Assembly: GCF_025965855.1 (NCBI RefSeq)
Contig: NZ_JAOPWB010000323.1
Coordinates: forward strand, 1-64,000
DNA from: Mycobacterium sp.
GTDB taxonomy: Bacteria > Actinomycetota > Actinomycetes > Mycobacteriales > Mycobacteriaceae
Direction of reading: 5' to 3'
DNA: 64,000 nt
Both the position numbers and the translations under genes were made by a program. A model generated the notes under the pieces. The model had not been told where the DNA came from and did no database searches. It worked only from the letters and a program-made list of their open reading frames with translations. Positions 1 to 9,165 of this stretch are shown piece by piece (the first letter of the stretch is position 1; every line of letters begins with the position of its first letter).

Positions 1-348
1 GTCGATGACGTGTCTTGTCAGGGGGTCTCGGCGGGCGTGTTCGGCGGTGTAGAGGACACTCTCGACGATCTGATCCGGAAGGTTGCTCTGCCGGGAGATG
101 GACTTGCGCGTCCGGTCGACCAACGCCCGCGCGTGGCGTGTGATCAGCTCGATGAGCAGATCGTCACGATCGACAAAGTAGCGGTAGACGTTGGGCCGCG
201 ACAGACCGACCTCGGACGCGATGTCGTCCATCGTGGTCTTGCGGATCCCATGGCGATCGATGCAGCGTTCGGCGGCGCCCAGAATGCGCTCGCGTGCATC
301 GTCGGTGCTCATGGGTGCCGTTGGCTGAGTGCGTGATCCTCCAGGCAT
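1..348 (-). CDS. TetR/AcrR family transcriptional regulator (C-terminus outside window)
   Basis: The reverse strand reads an N-terminal TetR DNA-binding domain: ARERILGAAERCIDRHG, then KTTMDDIASEVGLSRPNVYRYF, which is the helix-turn-helix, followed by an all-helical start of the ligand domain. The gene runs off the left edge, so about 115 residues are visible. The ATG at 348 starts MPGGSRTQPTAPMSTDD; a second in-frame ATG at 312 starts MSTDDARER and is an equally possible start. It is divergent from the F420-type oxidoreductase at 500 and is the obvious candidate regulator for it. No ligand can be inferred. Confidence 0.85.
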   Translation of the reverse strand, partial: MPGGSRTQPTAPMSTDDARERILGAAERCIDRHGIRKTTMDDIASEVGLSRPNVYRYFVDRDDLLIELITRHARALVDRTRKSISRQSNLPDQIVESVLYTAEHARRDPLTRHVID

Positions 349-420
349 GAAGCCAATGTTACTAGTTACGTCAGGTGTCCGGTGGAACATGATCGCGCGT
401 CACCTAATCGTTGTCTCCAC

Positions 421-479
421 TTGACAGGTGGTGATCACGCGCACCATACTTACGCCTGACACTTTTCGTTTTGTGTCAG
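421..479 (+). promoter_or_regulatory. SigA-type promoter with downstream inverted-repeat operator
   Basis: TTGACA at 421-426 is followed after 18 bases by CATACT at 445-450, a good housekeeping promoter facing the gene at 500. Just downstream, CTGACAC (456-462), ten bases, then GTGTCAG (473-479) form a perfect 7-bp inverted repeat over the expected transcription start. This is a typical position for a TetR-type repressor site, so control by the divergent TetR gene is inferred. The sequence also lies inside the upstream extension of the next reading frame, which argues for starting that gene at 500. Confidence 0.6.
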
Positions 480-499
480 CCTACGCGAGGAGCGCACGG

Positions 500-1192
500 A
501 TGGTGACAATCGCTCAGTCCCGACGGATCGCGGTGGTCGGCGGCGGATTGATCGGGTCTGCGTTGGCCGGTCACCTGATTCTGGCCGGCAACAACGTAAT
601 CATTGGAGCGCGGCGGCCTGACGCCTTCACTCCGCCCGACTACCAGCGGGACGATATCGACTATCCGGTCCGAACGATCGAGGAAGCGATCGACGGTGCG
701 GAAGTCGCCATCCTGGCGATCCCGAACGCGGCCGTCGCCTCGTTCGCCGAGGTTTATCGCGAGCAGCTGGCCGGCGCGGTAATCATCGATCCTTCCAACC
801 CGTTCCTGTGGCATGACGGGGGCGTGATGACCATCAAGGATCTCGGCGGTAAGACTTCTGGAACGGTGACCGCTGAGTTGTTCCCGAAATCATCAGTGGC
901 CCGCGCTTTCTCGCACCAGCTCGCTGAGACCCTATGGCTGCGGGGTCGCCGAGAGCCCGGGAGGTGGGCCGTTGGATACGCGACCGACGACAACGACACC
1001 GCGTGGATCACCGCCGACATCATCACTCAAACCGGCTTCGTGCCCATCCGAGTTGGCGCACTTGAACACTCTGCGCCCATCGATCCCAGTGGAGGGCTGT
1101 TCCCCGGCCTGCTGGGGCTCTTCAGTCCACAAGGCATGCAAACGACCCTCGACAAGGGGCCATTCACAAGTGAACTGCCATGTCGCACGTGA
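500..1192 (+). CDS. F420-dependent NADP oxidoreductase-like Rossmann protein
   Basis: A 230-residue protein with an N-terminal dinucleotide-binding motif, IAVVGGGLIGSALAGHL, followed by GARRPDA where the NADP phosphate would sit, and later AEVAILAIPNAAV. This matches the NADPH:F420 oxidoreductase / prephenate-dehydrogenase-like Rossmann superfamily (Pfam F420_oxidored). The frame is open from 428, but GAGGAG at 486-491 is well placed for the ATG at 500, and the upstream part covers the promoter and inverted repeat. It is a distant relative of the F proteins in the two B-F-A cassettes. Family assignment is good; the substrate is unknown. Confidence 0.8.
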   Translation: MVTIAQSRRIAVVGGGLIGSALAGHLILAGNNVIIGARRPDAFTPPDYQRDDIDYPVRTIEEAIDGAEVAILAIPNAAVASFAEVYREQLAGAVIIDPSNPFLWHDGGVMTIKDLGGKTSGTVTAELFPKSSVARAFSHQLAETLWLRGRREPGRWAVGYATDDNDTAWITADIITQTGFVPIRVGALEHSAPIDPSGGLFPGLLGLFSPQGMQTTLDKGPFTSELPCRT

Positions 1193-1476
1193 CACCCGCG
1201 CCTCTTGCAACTTCAGACACCGAGTCGGGCCCGCCGACAGCCGCCTGCACGCTACGGAAGCACGCACCAGTCCTGGTTACCGATTACCAAGTTGCATTTG
1301 GCACCGCAGCGGCCGCACCAGTCGGCTCGACCCGCCGCCGGTGGCTGGACACAACCCTGATGGGCGGACTCGGCCGCATCCTCACCGCGCTGACGCAGCC
1401 CCCGCCGCTCTACCCGCACCGTGAGCTTGCCTATTTCGAGGCGGCGCGGATGTCTCGGGCGATGGACCGACTGTGA
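1180..1476 (+). CDS. small hypothetical protein
   Basis: A 98-residue frame whose ATG overlaps the last 13 bases of the preceding gene, which suggests coupling. The middle and end (VTDYQVAFGTAAAAP, HRELAYFEAARMSRAMDRL) have a natural composition and a helical tail, while the first 30 residues are low in complexity. No domain is recognised, and the protein could be a remnant. Support comes only from the overlap and the composition of the C-terminal half. Confidence 0.4.
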   Translation: MSHVTPAPLATSDTESGPPTAACTLRKHAPVLVTDYQVAFGTAAAAPVGSTRRRWLDTTLMGGLGRILTALTQPPPLYPHRELAYFEAARMSRAMDRL

Positions 1477-1590
1477 CGGCGGGGACGCCGGCACCGTGCC
1501 TGGCAGGTGAGCGGCGGACCACGTTCGGGCCGAAACCGTTCGTCTCCGACACCGTGCACAGCATCCCGACGGGCCTGAGGTGGGAGCGCA

Positions 1591-1866
1591 ATGACCCGAC
1601 TTTTCCGACACGCTTGGGTACCGATGGTCGTGGTGGCCGCTGGGGCATTTACTGTTTCGCGGCTTCGCGAAGTGTTCGGCTCATACGTGTCCGTTTCGGA
1701 TTCCGGCGCCGCTGATTTGATCATCTGCTTCGAGCCCAAACGCGTGATCTGTGAGGTCTACGGCCCGGCGGGCAGGGTGGCTGCCGGAGCTTTGCGGTGC
1801 TGGTCACAGCCAGCGAGAGATGCCGGCGACCGGCGTGTTAACGATCGGTTAGCGAAAGGTGTTTAA
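1591..1866 (+). pseudogene. truncated mmpS-like remnant
   Basis: The frame begins MTRLFRHAWVPMVVVAA, a cytoplasmic start and membrane anchor typical of MmpS, then FTVSRLREVFGS and PKRVICEVYGPAGRVA. These line up with MRLHKIFGSQ and PKIVVYDVYGPAGTSA of the intact MmpS immediately downstream. After GPAGRVA the similarity ends abruptly; the beta-sandwich half and both conserved cysteines are missing and about 30 unrelated residues follow. GGGAG five bases before the ATG is a good ribosome site, so a short membrane peptide could still be made. Most likely the decayed first copy of a tandem mmpS duplication. Confidence 0.75.
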
Positions 1867-2307
1867 GTGAAGGCTATTCCAGTTACCGGCGTGGCCGCAC
1901 GCGTGTGGATACCGCTCGTGCTGGTGGTCGTGTTGGCTGTCTCGGGATTGATCGTTATGCGGCTGCACAAGATCTTTGGCTCCCAGGACCTCAATGCCGG
2001 TGCCGGCGCCGGTATCGAGATCGTGCAGTTCAATCCCAAGATTGTGGTCTATGACGTGTACGGCCCGGCAGGGACCAGCGCCAAGATCGACTACTTCGAC
2101 GCGGACGCCAACACCCACGAAGTCGATGCAGCCCTGCCGTGGTCAACCACGATTTCCACGACGTTACCCGCGGTCAGCGCCAACATCCTGGTGCAAGGCG
2201 ATGGCGACCAGATCGGCTGTCGTATCACCGTGGATGGGACGGTGCGGGACCAAAAAAGTAGTGATGGGGTTAACGCGCAGACCTTCTGCCTGGTGAAGTC
2301 TGCATGA
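1867..2307 (+). CDS. MmpS family transport accessory protein
   Basis: A 146-residue protein starting at GTG with AAAGG upstream. Residues about 10-32 form one membrane anchor (VWIPLVLVVVLAVSGLIVM). The rest is the periplasmic MmpS domain with KIVVYDVYGPAGTSAKIDYFD, LPWSTTI and two cysteines (IGCRI, TFCLV) positioned for a disulfide. MmpS proteins work with a partner MmpL in exporting lipids or siderophores. The stop overlaps the mmpL start (ATGA at 2304-2307), so the two are translated together. The cargo cannot be read from sequence. Confidence 0.93.
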   Translation: MKAIPVTGVAARVWIPLVLVVVLAVSGLIVMRLHKIFGSQDLNAGAGAGIEIVQFNPKIVVYDVYGPAGTSAKIDYFDADANTHEVDAALPWSTTISTTLPAVSANILVQGDGDQIGCRITVDGTVRDQKSSDGVNAQTFCLVKSA

Positions 2308-5207
2308 CCGAGATGAGCGAGACGCACGCCAAGCGGCCGTTCTTCGCCCACACCATGCGCGTGTTGGCGGTGCCGATCATCCTGGGCTGGATCGCCATCA
2401 CGGTCGTCGTGAATACGATCGCCCCCTCGTTGGACGTGGTCGGGGAGGCGCATTCGTCGCCGATGACCCCCGAGGATGCGCCGTCCATGATCGCGATGAG
2501 GCGTATGGGCCATAACTTCAAGGAATTCGATTCCAACAGCACGGTGATGATCGTGATCGAGGGCCAGCACCCGCTCGGCCCGGACGCGCACCGGTACTAC
2601 GACAGCATCATTGGCAAGCTAGAGCAGGATCCCCGGCATATTGAGCACATTCAGGACTTCTGGGGGGATCCGCTGACGGCGGCCGGGGCTCAGAGCGCCG
2701 ACGCGAAGGCCGCCTACGTGATGATCAATCTCGGCGGTAACCAAGGGACGACACAAGCGAACAAATCCGTCGAGGCTGTCCGCAACGCCGTGGAAGCAAC
2801 GCCTGCCCCACCCGGGGTGAAGGGCTATGTCACCGGCCCTGCCGCGCTCGCGTTTGATCAGCACGTCATCGGCAACGCCAGCCTGAAGAAGATCACGCTG
2901 TTTACTCTGGTGGCGATCACATTTATGTTGCTGCTGGTCTACCGGTCCATCGTCACCACGCTGATCCAGCTTTTCCTGACCGGAATCGGGTTGATGTCGT
3001 CCCAGGGAGTGGTCGCGGTTCTGGGCAACAACAACATCTTCGGGCTCACCACATTCGTATCGAATATCCTGACTATGCTGGCGATCGCGGCGGCCACGGA
3101 CTATGGGATCTTCATCTTCGGCCGGTATCGAGAGGCGCGTGGGGCCGGCGAGGATCGTGAAACCGCCTACTACACCACCTTTCGGTCGGTTACTCCGGTG
3201 ATCGTGGGCTCGGGCCTGACGATTGCCGGGGCGACGTTCTGTCTGAGCTTTGCGCGGCTGCCCTACTTTTCCACCATGGGTGCGCCCGTGGCGATCGGCA
3301 TGCTCGTTTTGGTCGCGGCCGCGATCACGCTGGGGCCGGCTGTTCTTTTCGTCGGCAGCCGTTTCGGATTGTTCGAAGCCAAGCGCGCGGCGCGCGGTCG
3401 GCTGTGGCGCCGGGTGGGTACCGCGGTGGTCCGCTGGCCCGCACCGATCGTCGTCGCCAGTGCCATCGTCGTGCTGATCGGCATGGTCGCCCTGCCCGGA
3501 TATGTCACGAGCTACAACGATCGCTACTACCAACCCGCCAGTTCCCCGGCCAATCTCGGATACGCCGCCGCCGACCGCCATTTCACGCAGGCCCGGATGA
3601 ATCCGGACACCCTGATGGTCGAGGCTAACCACGATATGCGTAATCCGGCCGACATGCTGGTTCTGGACAGGGTGGTCAGAAACGTCCTCAACACGGAGGG
3701 CATCGCCATGGTCCAGGACATCACCCGGCCGCTGGGAATTCCGATTCAACACAGCTCGATACCGTTCCAGAACAGCATGGGAGGCCAGAGCACCATGCAG
3801 CAATACCCATTCCAGCAAACTAGCCTCGCTAATCTGCAGAAGACGGCCGACGCTATGCAATTCATGATCGGCAACCTGCAGAAGATGTACGGCCTTCTGC
3901 AGCAGGTCGACGCCACCACTCACGACCTGGCTCAAAACACGAACGACCTCACGGGTATCACCGACGAATTGCGGGATCACATTGCCGATTTCGACGATTT
4001 CTATCGGCCGATCAGGTCCTACTTTTACTGGGAGAAGCACTGCTTCGATATTCCAGTTTGCTGGTCGTTGAGGTCGTTATTCGACGCCTTGGACGGCATA
4101 GATCAGCTCACCGACAAGCTGCACACTGTCAACCAAGACACGCAAAAACTGGATTTCCTTCTGCCGCAAACGGTCGCGCTGCTACCGCCGATGATCGACA
4201 CCCTGAAGACCACCCGGGGATTGATGCTGGCGACGTTAAGCACCATGTCGGCAATACAGAACGAAAATGCGGCGAACAATCAGACCGCGATCGTGATGGG
4301 GCAAAGTTTCGACACCGCCAAGAACGGTGACCTCTTCTACCTGCCTCCGGAGGCCTTCGACAACCCCGAGTTCCAGCGGGGGCTGAAGATGTTCCTATCG
4401 CCGGACGGCAAGTCCGCTCGCGCCTTCATCACCCACCAGGATGATCCGATGACCCCGGAAGGAACCGCGCGTGTCGGCGCGGAGAGAAAAGCCGCCCTGG
4501 AAGGGCTGAAAATGTCCTCCCTGTCCGACGCCAAAATTTACCTTGGCGGCACCGCCGCCACCTACGCGGACATGGCCGACGGCGCCAAATACGACCTCAT
4601 GATCGTGGTGGTGTCCTCGCTCACCCTGATCTTCATGATCATGCTGATCCTCACCCGAGCCCTGGTCGCTGCGGCCGTGATCGTCGGCACCGCGGCCAGT
4701 TCCATTGCGGCATCATTCGGGCTCTCGGTGCTCATCTGGCAGGACCTTTTCGGCATGAAAATCGAATGGCTGGTGATGTTGATGTCGGTCATCATCCTGT
4801 TGGCGGTCGGATCTGACTACAACCTGCTGCTGGTCTCCCGGATCAGGGACGAGATCCACGCCGGACTCAAGACCGGAATGATCCGGTCCATGGGCGGCAC
4901 GGGTGGCGTGGTGACCTCTGCGGGCCTGGTGTTCGCCGTCACCATGGCCTCCATGCTCGGAAGCAGTCTGATCATTGTCGCTCAGCTGGGTTCCACCATC
5001 GCCATCGGACTGCTGCTCGACACGCTCATCGTCCGCACGCTGCTGATGCCCTCGATCGCCACCCTGCTGGGACGCTGGTTCTGGTGGCCGCAAGTCATCT
5101 ACCCCCGCGGCGACCGCAAGCCGCCCCGCACTCAGCAGCCGACCGACGGCACGGCCATGACCCAGCCGCTCCGCGTGGGTGCGACGAGTCACCAAGGACC
5201 GCAATGA
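2304..5207 (+). CDS. MmpL family RND transporter
   Basis: A 967-residue RND-type exporter of normal MmpL length. It has an N-terminal transmembrane helix, a periplasmic porter domain, a first membrane bundle from about residue 195 and a second near residue 770. Both bundles carry the Asp-Tyr pair used in proton relay (AATDYGIFIFGRY and AVGSDYNLLLVSR). Between them lies a long periplasmic helical-hairpin domain rich in Gln and Leu. It is coupled to mmpS upstream, and its stop overlaps the start of the DUF732 gene. MmpL proteins move complex lipids or siderophores; this window does not show which. Confidence 0.95.
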   Translation: MTEMSETHAKRPFFAHTMRVLAVPIILGWIAITVVVNTIAPSLDVVGEAHSSPMTPEDAPSMIAMRRMGHNFKEFDSNSTVMIVIEGQHPLGPDAHRYYDSIIGKLEQDPRHIEHIQDFWGDPLTAAGAQSADAKAAYVMINLGGNQGTTQANKSVEAVRNAVEATPAPPGVKGYVTGPAALAFDQHVIGNASLKKITLFTLVAITFMLLLVYRSIVTTLIQLFLTGIGLMSSQGVVAVLGNNNIFGLTTFVSNILTMLAIAAATDYGIFIFGRYREARGAGEDRETAYYTTFRSVTPVIVGSGLTIAGATFCLSFARLPYFSTMGAPVAIGMLVLVAAAITLGPAVLFVGSRFGLFEAKRAARGRLWRRVGTAVVRWPAPIVVASAIVVLIGMVALPGYVTSYNDRYYQPASSPANLGYAAADRHFTQARMNPDTLMVEANHDMRNPADMLVLDRVVRNVLNTEGIAMVQDITRPLGIPIQHSSIPFQNSMGGQSTMQQYPFQQTSLANLQKTADAMQFMIGNLQKMYGLLQQVDATTHDLAQNTNDLTGITDELRDHIADFDDFYRPIRSYFYWEKHCFDIPVCWSLRSLFDALDGIDQLTDKLHTVNQDTQKLDFLLPQTVALLPPMIDTLKTTRGLMLATLSTMSAIQNENAANNQTAIVMGQSFDTAKNGDLFYLPPEAFDNPEFQRGLKMFLSPDGKSARAFITHQDDPMTPEGTARVGAERKAALEGLKMSSLSDAKIYLGGTAATYADMADGAKYDLMIVVVSSLTLIFMIMLILTRALVAAAVIVGTAASSIAASFGLSVLIWQDLFGMKIEWLVMLMSVIILLAVGSDYNLLLVSRIRDEIHAGLKTGMIRSMGGTGGVVTSAGLVFAVTMASMLGSSLIIVAQLGSTIAIGLLLDTLIVRTLLMPSIATLLGRWFWWPQVIYPRGDRKPPRTQQPTDGTAMTQPLRVGATSHQGPQ

Positions 5208-5541
5208 GATTAGCGAAGCTCTCAGTGCCGGCACTGGTCACGGCGGCGGTCGCTGTCGCCGCGCCGGCCCACGCCGACCCGGATGCCGATTTAAACAATC
5301 AGCTCCACGGGTATGGCATCTATAGCCCCTCGACTACAACGCGTGGCTGGGCAAGATCACCTGCGAGCGACTGCACAACGGCCCAGACACCACTGCCGAC
5401 AAGTCCGCCCACTTCACGTTGGTCAACCTGCCACGCGATACCACGCCCGGGCAAAGCTACCAATTCCTGGCGGCCGCAATTGGCACCTACTGCCCCGACC
5501 AGGTGCCGATCCTGACCGCGGCCGCGGCACGTCACCAATGA
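5204..5541 (+). pseudogene. secreted DUF732-type protein with a one-base frameshift
   Basis: The ATG overlaps the mmpL stop. The product begins MRLAKLSVPALVTAAVAVAA and has an AHA signal-peptidase site, then DPDADLNNQLHGYGIYSP. The frame breaks near the run of four C at 5326-5329. Moving one frame restores a complete domain, DYNAWLGKITCERLHNG then TLVNLPRDTTPG then GTYCPDQVP, ending at TGA 5539-5541. The two-cysteine pattern is that of the mycobacterial secreted DUF732 family. One lost base in the C run explains the break. It is either a recent pseudogene or a sequencing error. Confidence 0.8.
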
Positions 5542-5596
5542 TGGTGCAGCCCAATCCGCGACGCCAACCCGCTGCATTGAGAAAGAGAAGATACCC

Positions 5597-6076
5597 ATGA
5601 ACCCACCCAGGCGCTCGCGAGCGCGTTGGGTTCGGCGCGCCGGGATCGCCGCGCTGTCCGCCACGGTCGCGTTATCGGTGTTGCCCGGCACCGCGGCCGC
5701 CGACTCCACCGACGATTACCCGATCCCCCACCGGATGATCGTCACCACCTGCACCGCCGAGCAGATCCTCGCCGCCGCACGCGATTTCACGCCGATCTCC
5801 TATGAACGCTACATGGTCGACGAGCACGACAAATCGCCCCAGGTTCAACACGCCGCCATCGACAGTGCGCGCGACTTCTATTCGCTCAACCCTGCCGATC
5901 GCAGAGCCTACTCCGAACAAATGGTCACCAACTTTGCCGATCCCATGACGGCCGCATGGCCCAACTGGGCGAAGATCTTCTTCAACAACAAGGGCGTTAC
6001 CGCCAAAGAAACCGACCACTGCGCCGACTACCCACCCGATGACCAATCCGTATGGGACTGGTCAACCGCCCGATGA
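5597..6076 (+). CDS. secreted DUF5078-like protein
   Basis: A 159-residue protein with a basic start (MNPPRRSRARWVRRAG), a hydrophobic stretch and a cleavage site near AAADS, so it is exported. The mature part contains TCTAEQILAAARDFTPISY, a helical middle and DHCADYPPDD at the end; the two cysteines could form a disulfide. I recall this as the mycobacterial DUF5078 family, without a known function. It follows the DUF732 gene and is probably part of the mmpS-mmpL transcription unit, suggesting an envelope role. Confidence 0.75.
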   Translation: MNPPRRSRARWVRRAGIAALSATVALSVLPGTAAADSTDDYPIPHRMIVTTCTAEQILAAARDFTPISYERYMVDEHDKSPQVQHAAIDSARDFYSLNPADRRAYSEQMVTNFADPMTAAWPNWAKIFFNNKGVTAKETDHCADYPPDDQSVWDWSTAR

Positions 6077-6197
6077 CGAACCGAAAACCACTCCCCTGCA
6101 ATTACTTTAGTCGTACCGGCGCGTGCTGACGTCGATACCCGCTACGCCAATCAGCCCCACACGTAATACATCTCCGAGCGCCGCAAAGGAGACGCAC

Positions 6198-7616
6198 ATG
6201 CACCCGTCCATGCGGGAGTACGACCTTGTCGTTATCGGTTCAGGTCCCGGCGGGCAGAAGGCCGCCATCGCCGCAGCCAAATTGGGCAAAACGGTGGCGG
6301 TCATCGAACGCGACGGGATGCTGGGCGGCGTGTGCACCAACACCGGCACCATCCCGTCAAAGACGCTGCGCGAGGCGGTGCTCTACCTGACTGGCATCAC
6401 CCAGCGCGAACTCTACGGCGCGAGTTACCGAGTCAAAGAACAAATCACCCCCGCCGACCTGTTCGCCCGCACCCAGCACGTCATTGGCAAGGAGCAGGAA
6501 GTGGTGCGCTCGCAGCTGATCCGCAACCGCATCTGGCTCTACACCGGCCACGGCCGCTTTATCGACGAGCACACCGTGCTGGTCGAGGACCAGCACCGTC
6601 GCGAACGGGTCGCCGTCAGCGGGCGCTACATCGTCATCTCGACCGGTACCAAGCCGGCGCGACCACCGGGCGTCGAGTTCGACGAACAGCGGGTGCTGGA
6701 CTCCGACGGGATTCTCAACCTGAAGTTCGTTCCGGCATCCATGGTGGTCGTCGGCGCGGGCGTTATTGGAATCGAGTATGCGTCGATGTTCGCCGCTCTC
6801 GGCACCAGGGTGACCGTCGTCGAAAAACGCCACTGCATGCTGAATTTCTGTGATCCCGAGATCGTTGAGGCCCTTCAGTTTCACATGCGCGAGCTGGCGG
6901 TCACGTTCCGGTTCGGCGAGGAGGTGACCGCCGTCGACGTCGGCACCTCCGGCACTGTCACCACCCTGGCCAGCGGCAAGCAGATCCCCGCCGAGGCGGT
7001 GATGTACTCAGCTGGTCGGCAGGGCCAGACCGACCATCTGGACCTGGCCAACGCCGGGGTGGAAACCGACAGCCGCGGAAGGGTTTTCGTCGACGGCGAG
7101 TTCCGTACCAAGGTCGACCACATCTATGCCGTCGGCGATGTGATCGGGTTCCCGGCGCTGGCTGCTACGTCGATGGAACAAGGTCGGCTCGCCGCCTACC
7201 ACGCCTTCGGCGAGCCGACGACCGGGATGATCGAGTTGCAGCCGATCGGCATCTACACGATCCCGGAGGTGTCCTACGTCGGCGCCACCGAAGTCGAACT
7301 CACCAACGCCTCGATCGCCTACGAGGTCGGCGTGTCCCGCTACCGGGAACTGGCCCGCGGCCAGATCTCGGGCGCCTCCCACGGCATGCTCAAACTGCTG
7401 GTGTCCCCCTACGACCTGAAGCTGCTGGGTGTGCACATCGTCGGCACCAATGCCACCGAACTCGTGCACATCGGACAGGCGGTGATGGGGAGTGGCGGCA
7501 CGCTCGAGTATCTGGCGGATGCAGTATTCAATTACCCGACGTTCGCCGAGGCCTACAAGGTCGCCGCGTTGGACGTGATGAACAAGATGCGCACGCTCAG
7601 CCGGTTCCGCGCCTGA
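6198..7616 (+). CDS. sthA: Si-specific NAD(P)+ transhydrogenase
   Basis: A 472-residue flavoprotein of the pyridine nucleotide-disulfide oxidoreductase family. An FAD motif is at the start ([20 protein letters not shown]), the NAD(P) motif is [20 protein letters not shown], and the second FAD site is [18 protein letters not shown]. The pseudo-redox site reads [11 protein letters not shown] with only one cysteine, the known SthA signature that separates it from lipoamide dehydrogenase. It closely resembles mycobacterial SthA throughout. The reaction moves hydride between NADPH and NAD+. AAGGAG six bases before the ATG at 6198 fixes the start. Confidence 0.95.
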   Translation: MHPSMREYDLVVIGSGPGGQKAAIAAAKLGKTVAVIERDGMLGGVCTNTGTIPSKTLREAVLYLTGITQRELYGASYRVKEQITPADLFARTQHVIGKEQEVVRSQLIRNRIWLYTGHGRFIDEHTVLVEDQHRRERVAVSGRYIVISTGTKPARPPGVEFDEQRVLDSDGILNLKFVPASMVVVGAGVIGIEYASMFAALGTRVTVVEKRHCMLNFCDPEIVEALQFHMRELAVTFRFGEEVTAVDVGTSGTVTTLASGKQIPAEAVMYSAGRQGQTDHLDLANAGVETDSRGRVFVDGEFRTKVDHIYAVGDVIGFPALAATSMEQGRLAAYHAFGEPTTGMIELQPIGIYTIPEVSYVGATEVELTNASIAYEVGVSRYRELARGQISGASHGMLKLLVSPYDLKLLGVHIVGTNATELVHIGQAVMGSGGTLEYLADAVFNYPTFAEAYKVAALDVMNKMRTLSRFRA

Positions 7617-8137
7617 TGCCGATTCGGCGCGCATCGAAATATGGAGGTTGAGAACTGCCGATCGAAATCACAGGACCACCTGAGACGCCCATTACGGCCC
7701 GCCAGACGCATTGCAGCGGAACAGCGTTCAGACGCAGGACCAGGCTTCTGTCACCACGGTCCTTATCACCGAGGCAGAGGTGGCCTCGGCGCTGCGACGG
7801 CGACGGGTGTGCGCCGGGAGGAACATCGGTGGGTTGCACTACTGAGCCGGGTCCTCGTGGGCGCGCCGAAGGAATCACCGCCCCCGCGGTGTCCTTGCCT
7901 ACCCTGCGTGGCGTATCTGGAACACCGCGAATGGCACGCGGGATGGAGCGACCGCGAGTGGGAATCGCGCCGGGCGAACACGCCAGCGCTTGAGTACAGC
8001 GGCTTATGCGCCCGGATCCCCCAGCTAAGGTAGTGCAGAGGTGAACACCAACGCCCTATTCGTGTCTGAGGTCAATCGCTTTCGCAGCGCCACGATTCAC
8101 AGAAATCCGCCGCGTTTTCGCGGCACGTCGGCGTCGG
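7617..8137. other. 521-bp gap between convergent genes with two doubtful small frames
   Basis: No confident gene. On the plus strand, 7711-7845 (TTG start) ends with VTTVLITEAEVASALRRRR and stops at TGA 7843-7845. An overlapping frame, 7809-8033 (GTG start), contains a cysteine pair (RCPCLPCVAYLEHREWH). The two pieces have protein-like composition in different frames and might be one small gene broken by a frameshift, but I recognise neither. The region lies between sthA and the minus-strand reductase cassette. No clear terminator hairpin was found. Confidence 0.3.
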
Positions 8138-9139
8138 TCACGAGGGTTGCTCATCGAAGACGAACACGACTTTGCCCTCCCGACCCGTGTCGCCCTGGGC
8201 GAAGCTCAGGGCGTCTTTCCAGTCCTCCAGCCGCATAGTGCGGTCCACGCGTGCGCTAAGCGTGCCGTCGGCGACCAGCGCCACCAGATCGCGATAGGCG
8301 CCGTGCACCAGCGCGGTGTCGGTGCGGCGCAGCCAGTTGACCAGCCAGAATCCGGTCCAGGTCACCTGGCGGCCGATCAGATCGAGTATGTCGGCTGAGG
8401 CGGTCTGCCCCGATAGAAACGCATAAGACACCGATGTCCCGCCGAAGCGTAGATGGTGAACGAGTCGCCGCGCTGCGGCGCCGCCGACGGCGTCGACGAC
8501 GTCGAGCTCGGTGTCACCCAGCGCTTCGGCCAGATTGAATTCGAGATTATCATCGTCGATGACGACCCCATCCCCGCCCCAGCTGCGCACCTGCGCGGCT
8601 GCGGCCTCGCGCCGGACCACGCTGATGGTTTTCCAACCGAACCGCCGCGCCAATTTGATCAGATACTCCCCGACCGCCGAGTTGCCCGCCGTCTGGCCGA
8701 TCCAGCGGTCGGGCACCTCCGGATTGCCGTAGTCACGCAGCATCCGCAGCACGGTCATCGGGTTGATCCCAACCATCGCCAGCTGAACGGTGTCGATATC
8801 ATCGGGTACGACGACGATATCCGTGGTGTCGGCGATCAGATGGGTGGCCCAGGTGCCGTGGCGGTAAGTCGGCAGCAGTAGCACTCGCGAACCGAGCAGT
8901 GACTCGTTCTCGCCGGGGCCGACGGCCACGACCCGACCGACGCCTTCGGCGCCGACGTCGGATGGGGGCTGCGGGTTAATGAAGTACTGACCGCTGACGT
9001 AGAGGAAGTCCGAGGCATTGATGGTGGCGGCCTGCACCTCGACGAGCACTTGGCCGGGACCTGGGGCGGGTGCCTGGAACTCGACGAGTGCCAGGACATC
9101 GGCGGGTTCGCCGATGGCAGTGATCTGGAGTTTGCGCAT
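8138..9139 (-). CDS. zinc-free MDR-type quinone/enoyl reductase (cassette 1, gene A)
   Basis: A 333-residue medium-chain dehydrogenase/reductase without zinc-binding cysteines. An N-terminal GroES-like domain (PGPGQVLVEVQAATINASDF) is followed by a Rossmann domain with TAGNSAVGEYLIKLARRFGW. The overall pattern resembles trans-2-enoyl-CoA reductase and quinone reductases. AAGGA seven bases before the ATG at 9139 decides the start; the open frame extends 30 bases further. It is last of the B-F-A set and is closely related to the gene at 40851. Likely an NADPH-dependent reductase of an alpha,beta-unsaturated carbonyl; substrate unknown. Confidence 0.88.
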   Translation of the reverse strand: MRKLQITAIGEPADVLALVEFQAPAPGPGQVLVEVQAATINASDFLYVSGQYFINPQPPSDVGAEGVGRVVAVGPGENESLLGSRVLLLPTYRHGTWATHLIADTTDIVVVPDDIDTVQLAMVGINPMTVLRMLRDYGNPEVPDRWIGQTAGNSAVGEYLIKLARRFGWKTISVVRREAAAAQVRSWGGDGVVIDDDNLEFNLAEALGDTELDVVDAVGGAAARRLVHHLRFGGTSVSYAFLSGQTASADILDLIGRQVTWTGFWLVNWLRRTDTALVHGAYRDLVALVADGTLSARVDRTMRLEDWKDALSFAQGDTGREGKVVFVFDEQPS

Positions 9140-9165
9140 GGCGGGTCCTTCGACATGCGTTGGGA

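Noticed and set aside
10-336. Plus-strand 108-codon frame at the left edge.
   Set aside because: The reverse strand holds a clear TetR helix-turn-helix in the same bases.
2619-4040. Long minus-strand open frame of 473 codons inside mmpL.
   Set aside because: It is the high-GC shadow of mmpL: composition is rich in Arg, Gly, Asp and His with no domain, and mmpL in the other strand is certain.
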